Positions 31,063 to 44,502 of a DNA stretch of 64,000 nt are shown one piece after another. The position numbers and the translations under genes were made by a program. Numbering within the stretch: the stretch's first letter is position 1; every line of letters begins with the position of its first letter. The stretch is from Paraspadella gotoi. Its lineage: Eukaryota > Chaetognatha. The stretch lies in NCBI GenBank assembly GCA_051294375.1, contig JBJCIZ010000239.1, positions 2,927,476 through 2,991,475 of the forward strand, written 5' to 3'. The notes beneath the pieces were generated by a model, which was not told the DNA's origin, searched no databases, and was given only the letters and a program-made list of their open reading frames with translations.

Positions 31063-31408
31063 TTTAGCTAAAAAAAAAATTATAAAATAAATTAAAATAA
31101 AGATACGTATTTACGTATCACAATAAGAAACGCATTAACTTAGAGAAAAACTGAGATGCTTTTAAAGCGCCGATAGCCAACTTGATACATTTTCTCGGCA
31201 AAAAAAAAATTGTATCATTTGAGGAAAGGAATTAATTTTTGTGCTAAATTCCGTTTGATGATCGTACATCGCGTCTTGAAATCTTTGCCCCACTCGAGCA
31301 ATGACAACCAGCTTCAAAGCGATTCTTAACGTCTCCTTCAAAAGAAGGATCTAACCATCGTTGCTAATCCTAATCTAGAAATCCATGAGGGAACGATTGC
31401 AATACGAT
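31063..31408. other. Spacer between GPKOW start and zinc-finger gene stop
   Basis: 346 bp, AT-rich, with no coding signal. It must include the GPKOW promoter or leader. Confidence 0.45.
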
Positions 31409-32959
31409 TCAAGTCGAAGGCAAAAAGTTAGCGAAAGTCGAGGAGAAGGTCAATTGGTTCTGCATCGACGATGCCATTCTTTGGTCGTTCGAACTGCAGG
31501 CGGCAAGAAAACTCCTCGGACGAGTCTCTTCGACTACCGCCTCGCCGATGGGAATTCTCGGCGCGCGGCCGGCCTTGCAATTCTCCTTGTGATCGCACAA
31601 CGACTTTTGACGACGGAAGGTGGCGTCGCAGGCTTGGCACTTAAACGGTTTTTCATCCAAATGGACGGCTTTGCAATGTTCCAAAAGATTTCCCTTTCTG
31701 CCGAAATCCTTTCCGCAATCGGAGCAATGAAAAGGCTTCGAACCTAATGCGACAAGAGGCTCGGCATTATTTTTTTTTTTCAAATAAGGTGATGATCGTG
31801 TGATAATCGTGTTACCCGTGTGAATCATTTCGTGAGATCTGAGATTGCTGCTGGTGTAAAAACTCTTTCCGCAGGTGGAACATTCGAAAGGCTTTTCTCC
31901 AGTATGAAATCTCATATGTTTCGTCACGTCGGATTTACTGGCAAACCTAAAGGAGTCGTGTATTGATTAGCAACTCTTGACATTACTTTAATAGTCAAAA
32001 CTTATTACCTCGCTCCACAAGTATCACAAGAATGCGGTTTGATTCTGAGATGAGTTTTCATATGATCTTCCAACTTCATTTTTAACTTAAAGCGTTTTCC
32101 GCAAGTATCACAGGAGTAAGGTCGTTCTGAACAATTAGAACGAATAAGTTAAAAATTTCATAAGGTTAGTGGTTACAATATCGAAATCAGCTTCGTCATC
32201 TACTGCTGTACCGTCGGAATGAACGGTCGCCGAATGTAGAAACAAGTTGTATTTTTGACGAAACGTTTTCCCGCAAACTTCGCAATGAAACGGTCGCTCG
32301 CCTAAAGGGAAAATAAGAAAACAATACTATATGTACATATTATGTATAATTGTAAATATTCATGCTCAGCATAGAAGATCCGTACAAAAAACAAAACAAC
32401 AGTTACCAGTGTGAATGGACAGATGTGTTTGCAACGATCTTTCACGCAGAAATTGTTTCCCACAAGTGAGACAAACGAAAGTTCTCTCTCCGATCGTCTC
32501 TTTATTTTTCGAGTCGGAATTTTTTTTTTTAGGTTTTTCCGTCCTTAACCTTTGTCTTGTCCTCGGTTTTCCTCTCCCCGTCCTCGATCCCACCGCTTCA
32601 CCGATCGCGTCGAAAGAATCGAGTTTTTCTTCGCCAACTCGTTTCGCCTCCGTCGGCTCCCACTCTCGCTCATCGAATCCGAAATCGCGGGTCAGGTCCG
32701 GTTTGACATCTTCCGCCTCGCGGCCGCCATCGTCGCCGACGCCGCATCCGCCGGAGAGAACCCCGTTTCCGTTGCAGTAGATCTTTTCGCGCCAAGTCCA
32801 TAAGGTGTCGCCGATGCGGCGAATTTGCGAGACGCAGGAGCCGCAAAAAGTCGACTCCGCCGCAGCGACGCGCAACATGTTTTTCGACCATAAAATCACG
32901 TTCTCCTCCGTGGCGGGAAGGAGATGTCGGGAGGATTTTTGGCACAATTCGCAAATCAT
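31409..32959 (-). CDS. C2H2 zinc-finger protein with ZAD-like N-terminus
   Basis: Probably a DNA-binding transcription regulator. The start [20 protein letters not shown] followed by [18 protein letters not shown] gives two Cx2C pairs in the pattern of a ZAD dimerisation domain, though the spacing is shorter than usual. An acidic/basic linker (~32500-32760) follows. Seven or so C2H2 fingers then run to the C-terminus: [39 protein letters not shown] (~32270), [20 protein letters not shown] and [20 protein letters not shown] (31930-32120), [40 protein letters not shown] and [25 protein letters not shown]-type linkers are visible. The tail is Ser-rich and ends at 31409. The target and orthologue are not recognisable. 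Confidence 0.88.
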
Positions 32960-33960
32960 TTTGACCTTAAAAAAACGGAAGGATCAAATCGTGAAAACCA
33001 TTTGATGCAGTCGAAAAAAATGTGGTCTAAAAGAAAAATGAAACATAAAAATTAACACCGAGGAAAATAAAAAAAAATGTTGACAAGATATACTTTGACT
33101 GGAACAATTGATTTAAAAGGATCTATAACTAAGTAAAAATGATTGCCACTTATTTGTATGTACTTCATCGTTCAATATTCTTAAATTATTTATAAAAATT
33201 AAAATAAAATTTAACGAAAATTTTTATTTTCCGGGGTAAAATTCTTATTGCTAAAAAAAAATAAAAACTTAACGGCATTTTAAAATACTAACGAGCAGTA
33301 AGAAAAACAGATAGCCGTGGATCGACTCTTTGATACGTTGTCAAATTGATTGAGGGATTGTGCAATTAAAACAAGTGTAACTCGGTAGGATAAGGATTTA
33401 AAGAAAACAATCCTGAGCATTGAACTAATATAATTTCATAAAAAGGCAGAAATCACGTTAAAATCTAATTAATGTAGGTAGGTCAAGATAAATCTCCTTT
33501 AAAAAATCAACAAGAGAATAAAGGAACCAACTCTGGAATAATAAAATTCAAAAAATATGCGTCGTCCCCAATAGTCGTAAAGCAAAATCTCAAGGTTTTT
33601 CACAACCATCACATGTAAAATTAAAAAAAAAAACTACTTTCTAGTTCAGAAACTCTCAGACCCAATAACGGTCCTACAGACTTTATAATAATAATAATAA
33701 TAATATTACACTAATGTTTTTCGCATTTAAGAAATCAAAATATATGTTACGTTTTTTTATGAGAAAGACGTGGGTAAAATACTATCTACTTAAATCACAG
33801 TCGACAATCTAGTAAAAAAAACAATCATATGCGAGGGCCTCATACCAAAATTTCCTAAAAGCGAAGTTAATTCAGTAGGAGAGCCGAAAACAAAACACAA
33901 AATTAAACTTGTTAAAATCAACAGCGCGAGAAAAAGGTAAGAACGTTTCAGATCAACGGA
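32960..33960. other. AT-rich spacer downstream of nanos
   Basis: 1.0 kb of AT-rich DNA with many A/T homopolymers and a TAA repeat at ~33690-33705. There is no credible coding frame on either strand. It contains the nanos 3' UTR, which in other animals carries translational-control elements; I could not identify specific ones. Confidence 0.45.
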
Positions 33961-35052
33961 CTAACGTTGGGCAGAAGACATAGAACCCCTCGGCCCGATG
34001 GCAATGATTGACGGATCAACGGCGGGCAAGTAGCTCGCGGGAGAAGGCTGAGGAGCGCTGCGAAGGTTCTTCCCGCCGGCCAATCGTCCGGCGCTACTTC
34101 GCATCTTCTTCAGATGTTTGACGGTGGCCACTGTGCGATCGTTGTTTGGGCAATATCTGGGTAAAGAAAAATTGTTGGCTTTATAAAATAATGCTCGTCT
34201 TCGGTTAAAATTATTTTTAGGCGTTTCCTTACCCCTGAGTGTGCGCGTCATCTCCGGTCGCTTTGCAGAGTGGACACACGAACTTCCTGAGCTGCGGGCA
34301 CTCCACAACGAGCGTGTCCGGATTACGCAGGCGGTGGCTAAGACATTCACGCTTTCGCTCTCCGTTGCTGAGGCAGAAGCCACAGCCGCGGCGTGAGGCG
34401 CAAAGAGAAGCGCGTGCGAGGGGCGGGCACGGAGCCGTCTGTGCGTGAAGGATTAGCGTTTTATTATTTAAGGGGGAGGCCGACAAAACTCTTGTAAAAT
34501 TTACGCCCCCCCATGACAAACTTTATGGTTATGTTATAAACACTTTTTAGTTAAAAAAAAATCTTTACCGAAGATTCTGAGTCGAGTTGTAACTGATCAA
34601 AACAATAGGACTTGGCGGCGCTTTCGGGAGATTTCTGTATGGCGCGAGGGGCTTTCAATATGAAGGAGCTTGGTTGAAGCTGGTATTTGCTCTTCACCAC
34701 GTCTGACAAAAACAATAATTAAGTCTCGTTCGCTGGATACCGTGAGAAAAGTTCGTCATTTGACCATCTCGTTTGACCGACCTTCGTTCTTCAATCCCAA
34801 CTGGCATTCCTTGAGGGAGAAAAGCGCCGTTTTGGAGGAGACGCCTCGGAAAGGCGGGGAGCCGAAGGGCGACGTGGTTGGGAAGGAGGAGTTTGAAGAA
34901 AGAGAAGAGGATGCGCAGAAGGGATCGCGCAGAGGTTCATGCGCGCAGACGTCGAGTTCCGAGCACGTGGAGAGCGTGCTGGGCGCCATCGAGTCCGCGC
35001 TGGCGCTACGCGACACGATAAAGGACATCGTTAGAGAAAATTGATTGAACAC
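33961..35052 (-). CDS. nanos: Nanos (germline CCHC zinc-finger translational repressor)
   Basis: Nanos works with Pumilio to repress target mRNAs in germ cells. Four exons splice in phase: about 34789-35052 (MFNQFSLTMSFIV or an internal Met, then a Ser-rich region), about 34569-34699 (YQLQPSSFILKAPRAIQKSP), 34233-34438 and 33961-34156. Exons 3 and 4 together encode both CCHC fingers: CGFCLSNGERKRECLSHRLR, then CPQLRKFVCPLCKATGDDAH and TQGYCPNN. This is the nanos signature Cx2CxN...H...C and CPxLRxxxCPxCxATGDxAHT. The C-terminal tail is short and Ser/Pro-rich, ending MSSAQR. The usual Tyr before the first finger His is Cys here (ECLSH). Total about 265 residues, normal for the family. Confidence 0.93.
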
Positions 35053-36458
35053 AAGTTGATCTTCGAGATAAAAAAAAAAGTAAAATGGAAAGAGATAGAA
35101 AAAAAAAACAAGATTCTAAACGTCAAGGTGAAATATTGATGGCCTTAAAAAATAAGCCATAGAAATTGATGACGATAAAAAACGTTTAAGAGGCCGAAAA
35201 AAAAACAAACGAGTCCACCAATTTGAAAAAAAGTATTCGATGGTCATTGGATGGGATGGATTCAACCGGCGTAATCTTTTTTCATTGACGATTACTTCGG
35301 ACGGTATGGATTTTTTTTTTCCAAGTGTAAGTAATGCTGACCACGAATCGGGCAAAGGCAGAACCACAAATTAGATTTTTTAAGTTGTCCTCTTATGAAT
35401 TATGCAATCTCTCACATGCTATATATAATCTTATCATTTTACAAGTCATATACTTAAAATTTGACCGGCTTTCGGCGAGACCAGTTAAAAAACGCTTACC
35501 ATCAAAAAGTTACATCTTTAAAAAAAGTCAAATTTGTGAACGCAAAGTTTTATTTATTTTTTCAATATAAGAAAGCTAACAAAGTGAAAGAAAAAAACTA
35601 TTCAAATTTTGCGATATAAAATTCATAAATATAGTTAAAATTTACATCAAAAGCAATTTATTTTTTCGGAACAATGCTGTTCGTTCGCTAAAATACAGCA
35701 GAACCATTCGAAGACAAAAAAATTCCCATCAATCAGCAGCGTCGAGAATCGGCAATAAAAGATTTTCTTCAAAGTTGTTACAACCAGATGAATTGAGTTC
35801 CTACAATATCCCTCAAATTGCACCGGATACATATAAATTAACATTCTACGTCAAGGAATTAGGTTTCGTTGATATCATTTTAGTATAATAACTTAAATTA
35901 TAAAAGGCTTGATCTGATGGTATTTTTAGGAAGGAAGAAACCCGAATTATTTAAATTAATTAAATTTATTCTCAAAAAAAAATCAAGAAAAGATCGCAGA
36001 GAAGACTTTGACAAAAAATAACAAGCATTATTATGAACGGGCTTTCGTACAAGACAGGTTAGGATCAATTTTATATACGCTAATTTTTTTTAATTATCGT
36101 TTTGACTTATAACTTGGCTGTTCAGTTGTGACAGTTCTTTTTTTTCTTTCCAAATTTGGATTTAAAAATACCATTAGATGAAGCGTACACAGAAACACAA
36201 GTTTTGTTTTATTAAAAGCATTTAAATCAGTTTTTCGTCTATTTTTTAAAAGGTGGTTAAAAAGTTGCCATTCGGTACACTTCGGTCAAATCATTCGCGT
36301 TCGTTTTTATTAAACTTTTGATTAAACTAGTCATGCATACATCGTTAAAAATTAAATCACTCATCGCATACTTCAAACAAAAAATGCAAATGTTTTTTGT
36401 CGTACAAAACTTAAAAGTGACTTTCTAACGACAAAAAAAGAAACGACCTATATTTTTT
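35053..36458. other. AT-rich spacer between nanos and cullin-5
   Basis: 1.4 kb of AT-rich DNA with homopolymer runs and no convincing ORF, splice-bounded exon or known repeat. The nanos promoter and cullin-5 3' UTR must lie here. Confidence 0.45.
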
Positions 36459-39269
36459 TTACGCCATATAAATAAAAACGTTGATGTTGTCTTCGTCGCG
36501 CTTCATGTATTTATGTTCAATCAGCCATTCGATTTGCTCCTTGATCATTTTTTTCGAAGGCAGAAACATGTTTTTCAAAATTTCCACGAGTTCCGTCTGC
36601 AGTTGGGCGTTGGAGATCTTCTTCCTCATCTTCATGATCTTGACGATGGCCTCTTGGGTGCGGAGGATGCGGAGCTGAATGATGCCGTCGTTGTCCTCCT
36701 CGCGAGATCGCTCCGTCGAGAGCTGAAGACGCCCGATGAGATTGAGCTTTCCCCTCCGTTGCAACTTTCCGTTCTTGATGAGGGCGAAGTCTTGGTTGAC
36801 GGAGAAGAGCGAGGAATCGGAGAAGTCGCGCGCGGACGACGCCTCCGGCCGGCAGAGGAGCACTTGGCGTTTTAGCTTGGGAAATTGACAGAGAGACCAA
36901 AGCGTTTTGCGGAGCTCGGAATCCGGAAGCTCGGTGGCGAGCCTAAGGTTTTCCAAGGAGATCTGCTCTTTAGGACGCTGGTTCCAAGCGAAAAGCACCG
37001 CCATTTGGAAGGTTGTGATTTCTGAAAAAAAGGAGAGAAAAAAAAAATTTAAAATCGACATAATCGGTATTAACAGACATGATCTATTTTGTAATGACCT
37101 AAATCGTATCTTCCCGCTTCGTTTTCAAAGGCCACGACTCCGTTGGACATGAGATGGTGCCATTGCAACTTTCTCCCGTTGTGGTTGCGTTTGTAAAATT
37201 CCTCCACTTCGGGGATATAATCTTCCAATTCGCGAGGAAGGGAAACGGGAATTCTCTCCGACGAGCGAGCCCACGCTCCCGCGTTAAGGATCTTTATGTT
37301 GATGTAGTCGGCGATAGAAGAATTGTTGTTGCTGTGTTAGAAATGAGTTAAGTGACATTTAGGATACAAATATTAATAACATTTTCAAAACAGATTAATA
37401 ATTTTGTACCGGTAGGCGTCTTTGAAATTTTGATTTAGATCATCTGAGACTTTTATATCTTGAAACATTCTAGCCAACTTGTTGACATAATCAGCTGGCA
37501 TTCCAACTTCTCGAAGCCATTCCACCATGTTTTCTTCCTTCTCATTGTCGGCGGACGTGTCGAGAATAAGGCGCCTTGTCAAATGTGCCTTGTGATATCT
37601 GGAAATAATGGAATAAATTTTTTCATGAAACTGAGTAGATAGATCAAGATTCCCAAGCTCTCTCGTTCGTACCGCATGAAAACGTCCTTGTTTGTCACGT
37701 ATTTCAAAACGAGCAGGACATCCTTCAATCGCTTCTCCACCTCTTCAGAGGTGAGCCGCTTGCTCAGCACCGTTTTCCGCAGAAGCATATCACAGTAGTT
37801 GGCTAATAGTTCGGGGCACTTGCTTTCCGGTTGCATCTTGACCGCCGAGGCATGAGGGACGGGCGTTCCCCCGCCAACCACGCCCTGTCCCCTTCCACCC
37901 GGTTTGACGGGGAGATCGAGACGAAAGACCTGCGTATCATTGACGACGTGACGATACGCTTTGTCCCTGGCAGTCAAGAATCTCGGGTCGTCGTTGAAGG
38001 CCTGCGCCGCGAGGTTGCTGTAACGCTCGAAGAGAAGCAACAGCTGCTCCACGTATTTTTCGGAATCCGAGGAGATGATTTCTCGAGCGGCCACCATGTC
38101 GGCGAGACCGTCGCTCTTGATGTGCTCCTCCAACGCCTCCAGCATCGGAATGATCCCGTCGGGGACCCGGTCCATGAGGCCGAACATCATGTTGAGTTTG
38201 GCCGTCTCGTTGGTCTTGATCATGGCGGGGCATTCGGCGAGGATGGTTTCCTTGAAGGCGGTGACGAGAACCTTGACGCAGGTTTCGGTGAGAGAGGCCA
38301 CCGAGGTGCAGCCCTTTCGAGTCTCCAAGTATCGCATGGCTCTCTGCTCCTCCTCCTTCAGCTTCTCTTTGGCGTATCTCATGTAGTCCTGGACGCCGTT
38401 GCAGGAGAGAAATTGGGGGGCTTTGGTCTTGTAAAAGCTGTCGGTGGACTCGAGGTAGGCGCGCTCGAAATTCTCGCGGTAAATCTGCAGCTTGTCCGAT
38501 GTGTTGGAGCTGAGGTTGACGTAGGATTCGCGGACGCCGATGACGAGCTGCGAGTCGAAGGCCTCGCCGTTTCGTTCCGCGTGGACGAGCTTCATGGCGG
38601 AATCCTGGGAACAATCAAAATAGTTATTTTTAGAATCATCGTGAGATAGACTTTCCAATTTTTTTTCGCTGCGATAATCGACCTGCAATCGATGCTTGAT
38701 GTTCGAGAAAATGCTTTGATTCCAAGAGTCCAACATTAATTTTCGTACGATGGACTCCTCGCTGGGGTTTTTCTTCTGTCCCACCGAGGAGTGGGCCTTT
38801 CCGGCCAAACTGGTTTCGAGTTGGCCGAAGGGTTTAGGCAAGTAGTCGCACTGCGTAAAGAACTTGCTCCACTCGGCGATGTAGGCTTTGAGGAGCGCCG
38901 AGTCCTCCTGGTGCTGGAGAACACGAGCTTGAGCTTGTTTAATGAAGCTGAGGATATCTTCCTGTAGAGCTTGATGTACTTTAGTAGGGCCTTTGTCGTC
39001 CCAGAGGCAGACGGAATGGACGGACCTGAGAGAAAAACAATGAAAATCAAGAATCCAATGAACATGTTTTATACAGACTTCAAATAAATTTGTTTCTTTA
39101 TACATACATCCATGTCAATTAAATTCCCCCCCCCCTTTTCCTTTACCAACCAGAAAAGATCTTGCCATTCGGTGCGAGATATGTGCTCCTGTCGAAGCAG
39201 TTTTAAAACGGTGGGCCTCATGGAGGGCCACTTGTCCTCGAACTGGAGCTGGCCCTTGTCCTTCAACAT
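36459..39269 (-). CDS. CUL5: Cullin-5 ubiquitin-ligase scaffold
   Basis: CUL5 scaffolds elongin BC-SOCS-box E3 ligases with RBX2. ATG at 39269 opens MLKDKGQLQFEDKWPSMRPT. Next come CLWDDKGPTKVHQALQEDIL (~38980), MKLVHAERNGEAFDSQLVIG with VRESYVNLSSNTSDKLQIYR (38450-38610), TILAECPAMIKTNETAKLNM (~38240), and SKCPELLANYCDMLLRKTVL (~37790). LILDTSADNEKEENMVEWLR and EVGMPADYVNKLARMFQDIK lie at 37430-37580, then a cullin-homology segment around 37110-37340. The C-terminal winged helix is at 36459-37020 with KISNAQLQTELVEILKNMFL and IKEQIEWLIEHKYMKRDEDN, ending VFIYMA. The neddylation-site region (IVKIMKMRKK) is intact. Identity to animal CUL5 is very high, separating it from other cullins. Confidence 0.97.
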
Positions 39270-39631
39270 TTTGTTAAGTCCTTTTTGTTAGTAGTATAAT
39301 GTTTAAGGAAAAATTATATGCGGATCTTAACTTATCGATAGTATAGACTCAATCATTTCACCTAAACAAATTGGCAATTAGATAAGAACATCTATGAGAG
39401 ACTGAAGATAGATATAACAATATTCGCTAGTAGAGAATTGACTTATATATAGTTGTCAAGATTTATTGACACGGCGGTTGATTGGCTTTTGAATGAAGTT
39501 CTTTTTCACCGCTATGACGAGACTGATCACTAAATCAAAATAAACAAAAAGAAATAATATACTTTTATGCTAAAAAGTTGGCAGTTTAAAATCTTTTTCA
39601 AGTTTCAAAGTGGCACTGTAATAAATTAACG
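39270..39631. other. Spacer between cullin-5 start and COQ5 stop
   Basis: 362 bp, AT-rich, no coding potential. It must contain the CUL5 promoter or leader. Confidence 0.45.
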
Positions 39632-42523
<2,892 letters not shown>

Positions 42524-44502
42524 TTTTTTTTGTCGTCACAACTGGAAAGAGCCGACGGCGCAAACACAGGTAAAGGCAGAACTTTCGAGGATAAGGGGGG
42601 GGGTGAGAGGCCGGAGAGAGGGAATCGATGGAACAAATAAATGAAAGCTTCTTCGGGACCCAATTATTATTGAAGGATTTTGTCGTCGATGAGGTCAGAA
42701 TGAAACTTTTGTCAATAAGAGGACAAATTGACCACGATTGCTCCGGCCAAAGAACAAATCGCTGACCGTTGGAAACTCAACGAATTAATTTTTTTTTTTC
42801 GGTATTGTACAACATACAAAATATAAGCCGGACTGAATGAAATGCTGCACAATAGACTTGTATTTTGAGTTGTAAGGTTATTTTTTAATCCTCTTAACAA
42901 GTTTGGACATAAGTATCTAATCAATGCACTACTATAAAGCATGTATTTATCTCTGAAATTGGTATACCAAAAAAAAACTACTGAGGCGAAATGGTAGGTT
43001 TAAAATTGAAATTCACCATGTAGAATTTATCATCCACAAGCGAACGGAAAGGGTTAACGGATGCGTCTGATCCTGAGAGCATATTTGATTGGAAGGCATG
43101 CTGCGAGAACGCCTCAGACAAGTGGATCTAAAAACGCCCTCGGATTTTTTTCGGGGATTCTCCAGCTGAATTTGTCATCATTGACGTCATCTCAATCCCT
43201 GGTAGGATGATCGGCGCCGAAATGCTACGGCGCACTTCACTTTGACGTTGCTCTCATGCGCCCGATCTCACCGCTGACGTCAAACGAATTGACGACAGGC
43301 GCTTGCCTGGGATTTTTAGCAGCTCAAATATCTTAGATCGAAGTCGTCTTGCTCTACAAAACGGGCAATTGAAATTGACCCACACCACTACGATCGGGAA
43401 TGACTGTTTCTAATTAATTTGGCCATTCAATTGTTATGTTGAACTTAGTTTTACCTAGTTTTGCAACTCTGTTTTGTGGATCATTAAACGAAAAACCTTT
43501 CCTACCAAAAACGCCTCGATTTTCTCTCAAAAATTCTGTAATATAATTATAAATCTACTTTTTCCTCCCATTATAGCGAAAATCGACTGAATTTTATTCG
43601 ACTGACAGACATCAAGAACCGATATGGATCCAAGGAAACCCGACCTCGCTGAAAAATACAAAACAATATATTCTTATTGATATGATTAACTATTTCATAA
43701 GCCAAATTGTCAATTAATAAAATAAGTTACAAGTATGGTATCACTATTAATGGTGTTTTTTTTTTCCGAAGACAGTGGGTACGCAGAGTGAACCTTTCCA
43801 AAAATACTACCTAAAGGTGTTCTGAGGACAATTCAATTCGGAAGCATAAATACATGACATCTCCATATGTGAATAATGAATTACCAAATTTCTCCATGTT
43901 GATAATTATCATTACCAAAAAGAAAAAAAAAAACAAAAGAAAAACGGCAATATGTACGTTTTTAGAAGGCCACAATTTCAAAGATGACAAGGAAAAACTC
44001 AAAAATTAAAAAAAATCCATTAACGACCTATTCTTCGTTGTACGAATGACTAACGAAGCTAATGACTATTTGATGATGGCAACGAAAAGTTATGTGTAAT
44101 AAATCTATGGAGGGAGAAACTATGTTAAACATTTACATACAATGAGAAGGGTTAAAATTATGAAATAAGTGACTATTAAGTGACTTAATAATAGGCTCTG
44201 GGTGCTCACAGCTTGCCCTTTGGTATCTAGATTCCTTAAGAAATTTTTTTTAAAAAAATCCTGTTTGGGGATATATCTCTGAAGTTTAACTGTCAACGCT
44301 ACGTCGCTCGAGACCGCAAAGGTAAGGTAGTTTTTTTTTTCCGCTGCGGTTCTGTTTTCGCATTCGCCAAACTACTCTCCCAAGTCAAACCCTCATCCGC
44401 GCTCAACCTAATGAAAACCGTTTTTAAGAAAAGAAGCTCTTTTTTAAAAATTTCTAGCCACTTCTCGGCGCAAGCCGATCAAGAGTCCTCGTCAAGCGGA
44501 CG
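42524..44502. other. Long spacer with possible unannotated minus-strand exons
   Basis: 2.0 kb between mL41 and the TRABID stop. Most is AT-rich and featureless. 42978-43620 is GC-richer and shows splice-bounded, coding-like segments on the minus strand: about 43480-43560 reading FLRENRGVFGRKGFSFNDPQ; 43272-43353, which continues in phase as EQDDFDLRYLSC and stops; and 42978-43127 reading HAFQSNMLSGSDASVNPFRS to a stop. No family is recognised, and no start exon is found. Poly-G and poly-C runs occur at ~42597. Confidence 0.35.

Noticed and set aside
37831-38649. 272-codon plus-strand open frame
   Set aside because: Antisense shadow of the highly conserved cullin-5 coding exon; its length reflects GC-rich codon bias.
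43200-43300. In-frame TGA between coding-like segments, considered as a selenocysteine codon
   Set aside because: A good GT donor directly before it (GCG|GTGAGA) and an in-phase acceptor at 43128 explain it as intron; no SECIS-like element was seen.
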